A stretch of DNA of 64,000 bases, taken from Pleomorphochaeta sp. Its GTDB lineage: Bacteria > Spirochaetota > Spirochaetia > Sphaerochaetales > Sphaerochaetaceae. Location: NCBI GenBank assembly GCA_028532815.1, contig JAQQAS010000059.1, positions 96,452 to 160,451 on the forward strand, given 5' to 3'. The position numbers and the translations under genes are program-made. Positions 9,432 to 18,643 of this stretch are shown here, in pieces. Within the stretch, counting starts at the first letter, position 1, and each line of letters begins with the position of its first letter. A model generated the notes under the pieces. That model saw nothing but the letters and a program-made list of their open reading frames with translations. It searched no databases and was not told the origin of the DNA.

Positions 9432-9794
9432 ATGAAAATTGGTATAGCACTGATGGAAAAAAATATCGAAAAAGATATTAATCAAACATTTGCAAGAGCT
9501 CCATATTTTGCAATTTACAATAGTGATAATAAAGAAGTTGTTTACTTTGATAATGCTGCTAAAGATGCTAGTGGTGGTGCAGGGGTTAAGGCAGCTCAAT
9601 TCTTTGTTGATAACAATGTTGATGCTATTATTGCTTATAGATTAGGAGAGAATGCAGTTCAAGTTCTAACAAAATCTAATATTAAACTTTTTGCTCCAAG
9701 AGAAGAATTAACTGCTATAAACAATATTAATTTATTAATAGATAATGAGCTAAATACTTTAGTAGATATTCATAGTGGGTATCATCACGGTTAA
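9432..9794 (+). CDS. NifX/NifB-C-like dinitrogenase cofactor domain protein
   Basis: A 120-residue protein of the dinitrogenase iron-molybdenum cofactor biosynthesis fold: KIGIALMEKN, a segment reading FARAPYFAIY, GGAGVKAAQFF, and the strand VDAIIAYRLGENAVQVL. Stand-alone members of this family sit beside ferredoxin-MinD ATPases in many anaerobes; they are thought to carry metal clusters, but precise roles are unknown. It ends in a His-rich tail (HSGYHHG). I chose the ATG at 9432 because AAAGGA lies nine bases upstream, rather than the TTG 18 bases earlier. It starts an operon of three genes. Confidence 0.85.
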   Translation: MKIGIALMEKNIEKDINQTFARAPYFAIYNSDNKEVVYFDNAAKDASGGAGVKAAQFFVDNNVDAIIAYRLGENAVQVLTKSNIKLFAPREELTAINNINLLIDNELNTLVDIHSGYHHG

Positions 9795-9798
9795 TAAA

Positions 9799-10641
9799 AT
9801 GAAAAAAATAGCTGTATTAAGTGGAAAAGGGGGGAGTGGAAAGACTTTTGTTTCCACAAACCTGTCTAATGTAATTCATTCTTCTACATATTTAGATTGT
9901 GATGTTGAAGAACCTAATGGGTATATATTCTTTGAAAACAATAAATTAATTGCAAATAACACAGTATATCGAGAAATTCCAACCTTTGATGAAGAAAAAT
10001 GTGTTGGATGTAGAAAATGTGTTGATTTTTGTAAATTTTCAGCATTGGCATTTATTGGAAATAAACCATTACTATTTGATGAAGTATGCCATAGTTGTGG
10101 TGGTTGTGAACTTGTTTGTGAATATGGTGCTATAAAAAACAAAAAAGTAGATATAGGTAATATTGAAATTTATGAAAAGGGCGATAAAAAAATAGTTAGT
10201 GGTAAGATGAAAATTGGAGAAGCTTCAGCTGTGAATTTGATTTCTGAAGTTTTAGATCAAGCTAGGGGAACAACTATAGTAGATTGCCCACCTGGTAGTG
10301 CGTGCTCTACTATGGAAGCTATAAAGGGTGCTGAATTTTGCATTTTAGTTACTGAACCTACAATATTCTCTCTTCATAATATTCAAATGATAGTAGAACT
10401 TGTTGAATTGTTTAATATTCCATATGGATTTGTTTTAAACAAAAGTGATGAAAGTATAGATTATATTATCGAAGATTATATTAATTCAATTGATAAACCT
10501 TTACTTGCTAAAATCCCTTTTTCAAAAGATATTGCAACCCAAACTGCTAATGGAAAATTAGTGAGTGATAATGATCCTATAGCTCGTGATATTTTTGTTA
10601 GTTTAGCAGATGATTTAGAAAGAAAGGGAATATTAAAATGA
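9799..10641 (+). CDS. MinD-superfamily ATPase with inserted ferredoxin domain (copy 1)
   Basis: A 280-residue ATPase with a deviant Walker A motif (SGKGGSGKT) at the N-terminus and DCPPGSACSTM as the switch region. Inserted near residues 60-105 are two 4Fe-4S motifs, CVGCRKCVDFC and CHSCGGCELVC. Such proteins couple ATP hydrolysis to iron-sulfur cluster or electron transfer functions that are poorly defined. I chose the ATG at 9799 because the protein then begins with MKKIAVLSGKGG, as in relatives; a GTG 24 bases earlier is also possible, and neither has a good Shine-Dalgarno sequence. The spacing to the upstream gene is four bases and it overlaps the next gene by four. Confidence 0.9.
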   Translation: MKKIAVLSGKGGSGKTFVSTNLSNVIHSSTYLDCDVEEPNGYIFFENNKLIANNTVYREIPTFDEEKCVGCRKCVDFCKFSALAFIGNKPLLFDEVCHSCGGCELVCEYGAIKNKKVDIGNIEIYEKGDKKIVSGKMKIGEASAVNLISEVLDQARGTTIVDCPPGSACSTMEAIKGAEFCILVTEPTIFSLHNIQMIVELVELFNIPYGFVLNKSDESIDYIIEDYINSIDKPLLAKIPFSKDIATQTANGKLVSDNDPIARDIFVSLADDLERKGILK

Positions 10642-11513
10642 AAAAAGTACTAGTTATTTCTGGAAAAGGTGGGACAGGTAAGACAACCATTTCTTCAACT
10701 TTAATCGACCTTTTAAACGTTAAGGCTTTAGCAGATTGTGATGTAGATGCGCCTAATTTGCACTTAGTTAGCTCTTTTGATTCTAACTTCGTAGATGAAA
10801 AACCATTTGAAGGAATGGATATATTTAAAATTGATGAGAGTAAATGTATAGGGTGTGGTAAATGTGAAGAGGTATGTAAATTCTCATCTATAAAAAAAAT
10901 AAATAATGTTTATAGAATTGATCCTTTAGCTTGTGAAGGTTGTAGCGTTTGTCAATATTTTTGTCCTGCAAATGCTATTTCTAACGTAAAAAATATTGTA
11001 GGTCAGACTCAAGTTTTCAAAGGAGAAAAGGTATTTTCAACTGCTAAATTAAGTATGGGAAGTGGTAATAGTGGAAAATTGGTTTCTCAAGTTAAAAAAA
11101 ATTTAGATGACAGTATTGAAAATTCAAAATTGCATGATATTGCAATAATAGATGGGTCTCCAGGTATTGGTTGTCCTGTAATAGCTTCTCTTTCAGCAAT
11201 AGATTTGGCAATTGTTGTTACAGAACCATCTCTTTCTGGTTTAAGTGATTTAAAAAGAATAATTAAAACTGCGAAAATTTTTAAAACTAAAGTTGCTGTA
11301 ATAATAAATAAGGCGAATTTGAATGAGAGTGTAAAAAATAAAATAATAAATTTTATAGAAAGTGAAAATTTAATTTATTTAGGCAATGTTGACTATGATT
11401 CTGATGTTTCTAAAATTATTAACAATAGTAAATCGTTAGCAAATATGAATACAAAGGCTTCTAATGATTTAAAATGTATTTCTAACAAGCTGTTATTAGA
11501 ATTACAAAAGTAA
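10638..11513 (+). CDS. MinD-superfamily ATPase with inserted ferredoxin domain (copy 2)
   Basis: A 291-residue paralogue of the preceding gene. It has Walker A SGKGGTGKT, two cluster motifs CIGCGKCEEVC and CEGCSVCQYFC, and the switch segment IDGSPGIGCPV. The start overlaps the upstream stop (ATGA), so the two are translationally coupled, and AAAGGGA precedes it. Tandem pairs of this type are known in anaerobes and are probably heterodimer partners (inference). A role with the NifX-like protein in metal-cofactor handling is likely but not shown by sequence alone. Confidence 0.9.
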   Translation: MKKVLVISGKGGTGKTTISSTLIDLLNVKALADCDVDAPNLHLVSSFDSNFVDEKPFEGMDIFKIDESKCIGCGKCEEVCKFSSIKKINNVYRIDPLACEGCSVCQYFCPANAISNVKNIVGQTQVFKGEKVFSTAKLSMGSGNSGKLVSQVKKNLDDSIENSKLHDIAIIDGSPGIGCPVIASLSAIDLAIVVTEPSLSGLSDLKRIIKTAKIFKTKVAVIINKANLNESVKNKIINFIESENLIYLGNVDYDSDVSKIINNSKSLANMNTKASNDLKCISNKLLLELQK

Positions 11514-11692
11514 TTATATATAACAAATTTTGAAAATTGTGCAAAGAATTTGTATAAAGTAAACAAAATATATGGCTTTTTTTAGTATAATAATAAAAAT
11601 ATATCATTTTTATACCTTTATTCCCTTGAAAAAGTGGTTCTCTCATTTTACAATATTTTAGTTAGTTTTTAATCTTAAAGGGGAAAACAAAG

Positions 11693-12037
11693 ATGAAAGA
11701 AAAACTTAATAAGTTAAAAAATTGGGGCTGCGATATAAATGGGGCCCTCGAGAGGTTTCTCAATGATAAGGATTTATATTTTGAATGCTTATCAATGTTT
11801 GAGGAAGATGAAAATTTTGAAGCATTAAAATTGCACATTAATGATTCAAATCAAAAAATTCCTTTTGGGTATGTTCATACTTTAAAAGGTGTGTCTGGTA
11901 ATCTAGGAATTACTCCACTATTTGAATCATTAAGTGAGCTTTGTGAAGCTTTGCGAAATGAAGTTTATGACCCAAATAGCGGATTATATGAGAGAACTGT
12001 TGTTGATTACAATATATTTTTAGAAATTATGAAATAA
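11693..12037 (+). CDS. Hpt (histidine phosphotransfer) domain protein
   Basis: A 114-residue helical protein with the Hpt signature HTLKGVSGNLG, whose His is the expected phosphorylation site, followed by a helix (LSELCEALRNE). The whole protein is one Hpt domain with no receiver or kinase part. No two-component partner is encoded in the window, so it is an orphan relay protein. AAAGGGG lies upstream of the ATG at suitable spacing. Its 3' end overlaps the convergent XdhC-like gene by 11 bases. Confidence 0.85.
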   Translation: MKEKLNKLKNWGCDINGALERFLNDKDLYFECLSMFEEDENFEALKLHINDSNQKIPFGYVHTLKGVSGNLGITPLFESLSELCEALRNEVYDPNSGLYERTVVDYNIFLEIMK

Positions 12038-13007
12038 ATTTTGTAATCAATACTTTTACATTTCCACCACAAATCATTCCCAATTCGCTTGCTTTTGTAT
12101 TTGACAAATTATGGTAAAACAATTGGGATTTTTTGTCTGTGGATTTAAGCAATTTTTTACTATCTTCAATTACTCTAGCTTCTACAGCTCCACCACCAAT
12201 GGTTCCTTGAACCTCTCCATTAGAAAAAACAGCTAAATAAGAACCTTGTTCTCTAGGTGCTGATCCTCTTTTTTCAACTATTCTAGCAACTACAAATGGC
12301 TCTTCTTCTTTCGCAAGTCGTCTTAAAAGATTTACATCAAGTTCTATTTGCTTTTTTTGGCTTTTTGTGAATTTGATTATTTCAGCAACAATTGCAATAG
12401 CAATCTCTTCTGGTGTTTGAGCATTTATATTAATACCGATTGGAGAAAAGATTGAATCTAAATCTTCTCTCTTTATCTGTGATTCACCTTTATCAATACT
12501 TTCATATAAAGATTTTTTAGTAGTATGGACCTTTGCTTTTGATCCAATCATCCCTACATATCTAGTTTGTTTTAAAAGAGCAGCTTCTAAACAAGTTTTA
12601 TCAAATTTATGACCTCTTGTAGCAATTATTACTGCAGCATTTGATAAATCTAACTTCATTATTTCTTCATCATAATTTCCAAGAACTAGGTTAGCTTTAG
12701 GAAATTTATCTGGAGTACAAAAATCAGATCTATCTTCTATAATTGTAACTTTCCAATCTAATAATAAAGCTAAATTATAAACAGCTAAACCAACATGACC
12801 ACCACCACACATCACAATTTCTAATTTTCCAGCGAGATTTTCACTTAAATATTCACCTTTTTCTATAAAATCATCTGTATTTGAAATTAATAATTTATTA
12901 TTTGAATCATAGATTGCTTCTTTTCCTAAATTATCATCATCTAATCTAGTTCTTCTTTCTATTGTATTATTTAAATTTTCTAACAATGTTGAAAAATATT
13001 TACTCAT
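12027..13007 (-). CDS. XdhC/CoxI family protein with reversed domain order
   Basis: XdhC proteins insert or sulfurate molybdenum cofactor in xanthine-dehydrogenase-type enzymes. The usual order is a small CoxI domain first and a Rossmann domain second. Here the Rossmann domain comes first (about residues 60-215, with GGGHVG at 68-73 and IIEDR), and the CoxI domain is C-terminal (about 232-326, with KRGSAPREQG, GTIGGGAVEARV and MICGG, Cys313). Both domains keep their key motifs, so the protein looks intact. The first 55 residues match neither domain. GGAGAA precedes the ATG. It points toward the divergent sdaA gene, with about 190 bases between. Confidence 0.88.
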   Translation of the reverse strand: MSKYFSTLLENLNNTIERRTRLDDDNLGKEAIYDSNNKLLISNTDDFIEKGEYLSENLAGKLEIVMCGGGHVGLAVYNLALLLDWKVTIIEDRSDFCTPDKFPKANLVLGNYDEEIMKLDLSNAAVIIATRGHKFDKTCLEAALLKQTRYVGMIGSKAKVHTTKKSLYESIDKGESQIKREDLDSIFSPIGININAQTPEEIAIAIVAEIIKFTKSQKKQIELDVNLLRRLAKEEEPFVVARIVEKRGSAPREQGSYLAVFSNGEVQGTIGGGAVEARVIEDSKKLLKSTDKKSQLFYHNLSNTKASELGMICGGNVKVLITKFIS

Positions 13008-13200
13008 CTTTTCTCCTTTATTTATAAGTAATATAATTATAATATAAAGGGGAAAAAATATCCATTATTTAAAGATATATAAAATGAGATACTCAAAAGT
13101 AGAGTAAATAACATAAAAGTTTTATAATAAATATTAAAAATTTATTATTTTATTACTTATTATAGTTTCAATTAATTAAAAAACATGTAATCTTACTTGC

Positions 13201-14436
13201 ATGGAATCAATAAGAGAACTGTACAAAATTGGATATGGCCCATCAAGTAGTCACACAATGGGACCTCGGTTTGCAACTAATATGTTTTTAAAAGAATGCC
13301 CTGATGCTTTTAGATATGAGGTTGTTTTATTTGGATCTTTAGCCGCAACAGGTAAGGGGCACCTTACAAACGTTGCAATTGAAGAAGTTTTTGAACAAAT
13401 TAATAAACCTTTAGAAATAATTTGGAAGGCTGAAGTGGTAAAACCGTACCATCCAAATGCTTTAACGTTTTATGCCTATAATAAAGCAGATGAATTATTC
13501 TTTGAAAAAACTTATTACAGCGTAGGTGGGGGATCTGTTGAAGAAGAGGGTGAAGTTAAAACTGAGAAAAAAAATTTATATGGCACTCAGTTTAGTTCTA
13601 TGCAAGATATATTGACTTATTGTGAAAATGAAGGTCTCCAACTTTGGGAATTTGTTAAACAAATAGAGGACGATTCAATACTTGATTATATTGAAGAAGT
13701 TTGGAGAGCCATGACATTAGCTATTAAAAAGGGCTTAGATGCGGAAGGTGTTCTTCCCGGTGGGCTTAAATTACAAAGAAAAGCTTCAATGTATTATTCA
13801 AAAAGTTTAAATTATACTGGCTCAATGAAACACAATAGTGAGCTTATTGCTTATGCCTTAGCAGTAAGCGAAGAAAATGCAAGTGGGAATGTTATAGTTA
13901 CAGCACCAACTTGTGGAAGTTGTGGAATACTTCCTGGAGTTCTATATTACCTTTCCCAAAATAATAAATTTAAAAAATCTAAAATCTTAAATGCATTATT
14001 AACTGCTGGGTTAATTGGAAATATAGTTAAAGAAAATGCATCAATTAGTGGAGCGGAAGTAGGCTGTCAAGGAGAGGTTGGAGTAGCTTGTGCGATGGCT
14101 AGTGCTGCAGCTACACAAATTATGGGAGGTTCTATCTATCAAATTGAATATGCTGCTGAAATGGGATTAGAACATCATTTAGGTTTAACCTGCGATCCTA
14201 TGCTTGGATTAGTTCAAATTCCTTGTATTGAAAGAAATGCAATGGGAGCTGTTAGAGCTATAGATCATTGTACTTACGTTTTACTTGGAGATGGTAGGCA
14301 TAAAGTTTCTTTCGATGAAGTTGTATCGGTAATGAAGGAAACAGGTCAAGCTATCCCACCTTTATATAGAGAAACTTCTCTAGGTGGGCTAGCCTTAATA
14401 CAAAAATGGAAAGAGGATAGAATAAATAAAAAATAA
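13201..14436 (+). CDS. sdaA: L-serine ammonia-lyase, iron-sulfur dependent, single chain
   Basis: A 411-residue enzyme that converts L-serine to pyruvate and ammonia. The N-terminal domain starts with the diagnostic GYGPSSSHTMGPR. The catalytic domain has the cluster-ligand Cys regions APTCGSCGILPG, GAEVGCQGEVGVACAMASA and LTCDPMLGLVQIPC. No Shine-Dalgarno sequence precedes the ATG; a TAATCT box ends seven bases before it, so the transcript may be leaderless. The gene sits between two XdhC-type genes, but nothing ties it to molybdenum enzymes. Together with pyruvate formate-lyase and acetate kinase it would allow ATP formation from serine (inference). Confidence 0.95.
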   Translation: MESIRELYKIGYGPSSSHTMGPRFATNMFLKECPDAFRYEVVLFGSLAATGKGHLTNVAIEEVFEQINKPLEIIWKAEVVKPYHPNALTFYAYNKADELFFEKTYYSVGGGSVEEEGEVKTEKKNLYGTQFSSMQDILTYCENEGLQLWEFVKQIEDDSILDYIEEVWRAMTLAIKKGLDAEGVLPGGLKLQRKASMYYSKSLNYTGSMKHNSELIAYALAVSEENASGNVIVTAPTCGSCGILPGVLYYLSQNNKFKKSKILNALLTAGLIGNIVKENASISGAEVGCQGEVGVACAMASAAATQIMGGSIYQIEYAAEMGLEHHLGLTCDPMLGLVQIPCIERNAMGAVRAIDHCTYVLLGDGRHKVSFDEVVSVMKETGQAIPPLYRETSLGGLALIQKWKEDRINKK

Positions 14437-14438
14437 AG

Positions 14439-16016
14439 TTAGTTTTTATTTAAAAAATCATAGATAACTGTTAATACGCCACCTGCTATGTTTCTGCCTT
14501 TGTCAGAAACTGATAGGTGGTCAGCTTTTTCTCCTCTAGGGTCAATATCTGCAACTTTAAATCCTTTTGGAACTTTTAGTCCTTCAGTTAATAGACCTCT
14601 AAGCTTACCATCTATAGTAGCTTGAACAAATTCATCATCAATTTTTGCTATATTATCGCCTTTTTTAACTATATCCCCAATTTTAAGTAAAGGAATCCAA
14701 ACTCCAGCCTTTGGACTGTGAATAACTCTTTCTTTACCAAAACCGCCAATGATTCCTGGAATTCCTGAATTTTCTATTGCTTTACCTTTAGTTATTACAT
14801 TTCCAACATAATGTCCACGTTTGGTTTCTATAATAAAATGGCAATCTTTTCCAACTTCAAATCCAGGACCTAAAGCGATAACAAGAGGTGCATCACTAAT
14901 TCTAGTCCCTAGATTTTTTTTAGCTAATATTGCATCGATGACAATTAAAGGTTTGATTGTTTTTATTAAAGAAGCTTTTTTATCAGCAACTATTGCTATA
15001 TTACCTTCTTCTAGTGTGTTTTGAATTTGCAATAAATTATCTTTGTTACATTTTACTGCTGTAGAACCTTCGACTGTGTAGGTATTGTCATACATAGCTT
15101 GAGCAAAGGAGACTGTACGTCTAATTACAGTTGGCTCATCAGTTTCTAAAGCAATAACTTTAAATCCTAATCTATGTAATTTTAATATAGTAGCTGTTGC
15201 TAAGTCCCCAGCTCCTCTAACAATTACTGGTCTAAAAAGATGTGTACGTTTGACAAGATTTTTATTATTTTGTTTACCCATAACTTCACAAACAATACTT
15301 AGAGCAACTTGATATGGAGTTTGTCCACCAGTATTTAATCCAATTGGACAGTGTAGTTTAAGATTTTGTTCATTGGTTAATTCTAAGTTCTTAATTAAAT
15401 TGTACATATGCTTGTGACTTGTCATAATGCCGACATACCAAGCTGATGAATTTAAAGATGCTATATAGTCTTCATCTTCCATTAAAGAATGATTTAAAAC
15501 AAGAATTGCACTATTAGTAGTATTTAGTTTTTTTATTGCTGTGCTAACTTCATCTGTGACAATAACTTCACTTGCCATTGTAAATTCTTTCTCTACTATA
15601 ATATCATTTCTTGTTTCAATAATTATTACTTCGAATCCAGCATTTGATGCAATTTGAGCTACACTTTTGCCAACATGACCGCCACCAATAATTATTAATT
15701 TGGAAGAATTTTCACCGACATCAATAGATATTTTAATAGATGCATCTTTTGTTTTATCATCTCTATAAAGGGTAAAAAGTCCACCTTTTTGTTCTATTAG
15801 TGCTCTCTTAGCTTTTTCAATAGCTTTAAATTCAAGCAATCCACCACCTATAGTCCCGTAACTTGTACCATCTTTTTTTACTAGCATTCTGCCAGTAGTT
15901 CTAGTTACAACTCCGCTGTAATCACAAAGAGTTACCCAAGCAAAAGGAATATTTTTTTCTTCTAAATCTGAAGCAATTTTATATGGAGAAATATTAATGT
16001 TATTCATAAAAACCAT
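14439..16016 (-). CDS. XdhC-YqeB (EF2563-type) fusion, Mo-hydroxylase maturation
   Basis: A 525-residue fusion. Residues 20-95 are a CoxI-like domain (GRMLVKKDG, GTIGGGLLEFKA) that lacks the usual CGG motif. Residues 105-245 are the XdhC Rossmann domain (IIIGGGHVG, GLNTGGQTP). Residues 260-525 match the EF2563/YqeB family of selenium-dependent molybdenum hydroxylase accessory proteins: VIVRGAGDLATAT, RRTVSFAQAMYD, DAILAKKNLGTRISDAPLVI, LGPGF, IETKRGH and GLKVPKGFKVADIDPRG. The second family accompanies Se-dependent xanthine and purine hydroxylases. ATGs at 16016 and 16007 are both possible and neither has a Shine-Dalgarno sequence. The 3' end nearly touches the convergent sdaA. Confidence 0.88.
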   Translation of the reverse strand: MVFMNNINISPYKIASDLEEKNIPFAWVTLCDYSGVVTRTTGRMLVKKDGTSYGTIGGGLLEFKAIEKAKRALIEQKGGLFTLYRDDKTKDASIKISIDVGENSSKLIIIGGGHVGKSVAQIASNAGFEVIIIETRNDIIVEKEFTMASEVIVTDEVSTAIKKLNTTNSAILVLNHSLMEDEDYIASLNSSAWYVGIMTSHKHMYNLIKNLELTNEQNLKLHCPIGLNTGGQTPYQVALSIVCEVMGKQNNKNLVKRTHLFRPVIVRGAGDLATATILKLHRLGFKVIALETDEPTVIRRTVSFAQAMYDNTYTVEGSTAVKCNKDNLLQIQNTLEEGNIAIVADKKASLIKTIKPLIVIDAILAKKNLGTRISDAPLVIALGPGFEVGKDCHFIIETKRGHYVGNVITKGKAIENSGIPGIIGGFGKERVIHSPKAGVWIPLLKIGDIVKKGDNIAKIDDEFVQATIDGKLRGLLTEGLKVPKGFKVADIDPRGEKADHLSVSDKGRNIAGGVLTVIYDFLNKN

Positions 16017-16053
16017 TATATCATAGAAAATATAATCATGGTAAGTATTAATA

Positions 16054-16083
16054 TAAAAAACTCTACCATTTTTCAGGTAGAGT
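16054..16083 (-). terminator. intrinsic terminator of ackA
   Basis: Read on the minus strand: an 8-bp perfect stem ACTCTACC/GGTAGAGT with an 8-base loop, followed by a run of T. It lies about 20 bases after the ackA stop. Confidence 0.85.
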
Positions 16084-16103
16084 TTATAAAATAATATTAT
16101 TTG

Positions 16104-17447
16104 TTATTTAGATTTTGGAGCCTCAACTAAAATAGTTTTTAAGAAAGGTTTATCCTCTAGATTTTTAACAAGAGCTCTTGCACGAGCTTTGTTTACATAA
16201 TTTGGATCTTCAAAAGAATATTTGAAGTTTGTGTGAATATCATATGTATCATTCATTAGAGCAAATGCATCTTCAGTAATAACTAACTCTTCATCTGTTG
16301 GGATAACATAAATTCTTGAGGGAGATGAATCTTTACTGATATCAAACTCACCGTTTCTACATCTACAATTATCATTCTTTTCGATATCTACATCAATACC
16401 AAGATTAGCTATACCTCTTAGTGCTTCACGTCTAATGTGTTCACCCATTTCACCAACACCAGCTGTAAATACAACTGCATCAACTCTACCAAGGAGGGCA
16501 GCATAAGCGCCAATGTATTTTTTGATTCTATGTGTTTCCATATCAATAGCTAATTGAGCTTTTTTATTACCCTTGTCAGCCTCTGTATGAACATCTCGTC
16601 TATCTGTTAAGCCACAAATACCTAATAGACCACTTTTTTTATTTAAAGCAGAATCCATTTCAGTAGCACTCATGTTTGTTTTGTTCATGATAAAAGGAAC
16701 AATAGCTGGATCTATATCTCCACTTCTAGTTCCCATTACTAAACCTTCTAGAGGAGTTAAACCCATTGAGGTATCAATACAAACACCATTTTTAACAGCA
16801 CAAACGGAAGCCCCATTACCAATGTGACAGATAATTACATTTGTATCTTTATTTTCTTTTCCTAAAAGTACAGCAGCTCTTTTAGCACAATATAGGTGGC
16901 TAGTTCCGTGGAACCCATAACGTCTAACATTGTAGTCTGTATACCAACTATAAGGAACTGCATACATGAAAGCTTCTTCTGGCATTGTTTGGTGCCAAGC
17001 TGTATCCATAACTATTGCATGTGGTACATTAGGCATTACTTTTCTAGCAGCTTCAATACCCATAATATTTGCTGGCATATGTAAAGGACCTAAAGGAATT
17101 AGTTCTTTTAATTCTTTAATGACTTCATCATCAACTAAGGCTGATTTTTTGAAGATTTCACCACCGTGAAGAACTCTATGTCCTACAGCACCAATTTGTG
17201 ACAAGTCAGATATTACACCATATTCATCATCAACTAACATCTTAATGATTAGTTCGATGGCTTCTTTATGAGTTGGGGATGAGAATTTTGCACTATACTC
17301 ATCTTTGTCTTTAGCTTTATGCTCAATAGTTGAATATTCGAGACCGATGCGTTCAACAACACCTACAGCTAAAACATCCTTATTTGTCCAGTCGAAAACT
17401 TGATATTTTGCGGACGAACTTCCGCAATTCAGAGTTAGAATCACCAT
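16104..17447 (-). CDS. ackA: acetate kinase
   Basis: A 447-residue acetate kinase, which makes ATP and acetate from acetyl phosphate. Family motifs: [12 protein letters not shown] at the N-terminus, [50 protein letters not shown] and [11 protein letters not shown]. It is somewhat longer than the common 400 residues, with a C-terminal extension rich in Lys and Asp. GGAG lies nine bases before the ATG. A promoter with 17-base spacing and a terminator flank it, so it appears to be a single-gene unit. No phosphotransacetylase gene is in the window. Confidence 0.97.
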   Translation of the reverse strand: MVILTLNCGSSSAKYQVFDWTNKDVLAVGVVERIGLEYSTIEHKAKDKDEYSAKFSSPTHKEAIELIIKMLVDDEYGVISDLSQIGAVGHRVLHGGEIFKKSALVDDEVIKELKELIPLGPLHMPANIMGIEAARKVMPNVPHAIVMDTAWHQTMPEEAFMYAVPYSWYTDYNVRRYGFHGTSHLYCAKRAAVLLGKENKDTNVIICHIGNGASVCAVKNGVCIDTSMGLTPLEGLVMGTRSGDIDPAIVPFIMNKTNMSATEMDSALNKKSGLLGICGLTDRRDVHTEADKGNKKAQLAIDMETHRIKKYIGAYAALLGRVDAVVFTAGVGEMGEHIRREALRGIANLGIDVDIEKNDNCRCRNGEFDISKDSSPSRIYVIPTDEELVITEDAFALMNDTYDIHTNFKYSFEDPNYVNKARARALVKNLEDKPFLKTILVEAPKSK

Positions 17448-17508
17448 AATTTTGGGCTCCTTGATTAAAAAAAATGTCTAAGATTATTTTTTAGAAAATA
17501 TGGTTCAA

Positions 17509-17537
17509 ATTATCACACAAATTTATATGATGTTCAA
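17509..17537 (-). promoter_or_regulatory. likely promoter of ackA
   Basis: On the minus strand TTGAAC (17532-17537) is followed after 17 bases by GATAAT (17509-17514), about 60 bases before the ackA start. Confidence 0.5.
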
Positions 17538-17578
17538 CTAATTTAAAGCAAAAATAACAATATTTTTGTATTGTAATT

Positions 17579-18643
17579 ATGCGTATAATTAAATTTATAG
17601 TTTTCATTTTTATTTTGATGTGTTCAAGATCTTTATTTTCAGCAAATGTCAACATAAAAACTGATTTTGTGAAAAATTATCATAAAATAGAATTTACTGA
17701 TAAATCAAATAAAATAGGGTTAAAATTTGAGGAAAGCAAAATTTTAAGTTTAAATATACTAAAATTAAAGCAAAATAATTTTAAAATTCAAAACACTAAA
17801 ATAATTGAAAATCAGTATTTAATTTTTAGTGAGAAAAATTTTTATAACCTAAAATTTAATTACAATTCTATAGATTTTTATACTACGATACCTGCTTTGA
17901 TAGATAATAAAATTGATATAAAATCAGTTAAATTAACATATAATAATTTAATTTTGCAAACAAGTTTTTACCATATTAAGGAGCACTCATATGATAATTT
18001 TTATTATGATTATCAATCCCTTAATTTCACACAAAATGGAATTCTTAATTATATAAATTATACCTATAAAAATTTAAGTTTAGAAAACGAAATTGCCTTA
18101 TCAGAATTTGGAATCTATACAAGTTACAAAGCCCTCTTTACTTATGATAAATTAAAAGTTTTCTTTATAACTAAGAACATCAAAGAAAAATATTGTTATG
18201 GTTTTATTTTTGAAAATTCAATGGCTAAAGTAGAAGTTATAGATAAAATCTATGAATTATCTATATATGGTGGTCAAGGGGTTAAAAGAAATTTTCAAAT
18301 ATCAAGTGATTTGAAAATACCAATATCAAATGATTTTTTTAAATCAACTTTTTATTTATCCACTTATCATGAAATTGATTATGATGTTTACTTAAATAGA
18401 TCAATTAATCAAATATATAAAATTAGGAATAAATTTATATATAAAGGTTATAAGATTGAAAGCAGTTTGAGATTTGGAGAAAAACTATCTGCATATTTTA
18501 TAATTAACAATTTAAAAATTAGTTATTATAACAAAAAATTTGATTTTAATATTTTTATAGAAAGTAAACAAAATAATTCAATTTTTAAACTAGACTTTTC
18601 ACTAGAAGGAGATTTTCAAATATCTTATACATATTTTTTATGA
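17579..18643 (+). CDS. exported protein of unknown function
   Basis: A 354-residue protein that I do not recognise. An N-terminal signal peptide (basic MRIIK, then a hydrophobic core ending SLFSA) suggests export. The rest is rich in Lys, Asn, Ile, Phe and Tyr, with alternating hydrophobic and polar residues that suggest beta strands, possibly a small barrel; the chain ends in IQISYTYFL-like aromatic residues (actual end FQISYTYFL), as barrels often do. No Shine-Dalgarno sequence precedes the ATG. It diverges from ackA, and its last six bases overlap the 3' end of murB on the other strand. Confidence 0.65.
   Translation: MRIIKFIVFIFILMCSRSLFSANVNIKTDFVKNYHKIEFTDKSNKIGLKFEESKILSLNILKLKQNNFKIQNTKIIENQYLIFSEKNFYNLKFNYNSIDFYTTIPALIDNKIDIKSVKLTYNNLILQTSFYHIKEHSYDNFYYDYQSLNFTQNGILNYINYTYKNLSLENEIALSEFGIYTSYKALFTYDKLKVFFITKNIKEKYCYGFIFENSMAKVEVIDKIYELSIYGGQGVKRNFQISSDLKIPISNDFFKSTFYLSTYHEIDYDVYLNRSINQIYKIRNKFIYKGYKIESSLRFGEKLSAYFIINNLKISYYNKKFDFNIFIESKQNNSIFKLDFSLEGDFQISYTYFL

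Noticed and set aside
14821..15024. Open frames antisense to long genes (for example here, 22983-23252 and 28067-28402)
   Set aside because: They lie wholly inside well-supported genes on the other strand, lack ribosome sites and show no family motifs.
12027..16016. Selenocysteine insertion, suggested by the YqeB-type protein
   Set aside because: No in-frame TGA with a downstream hairpin and no selenium gene is present; the selenium link rests on family association only.
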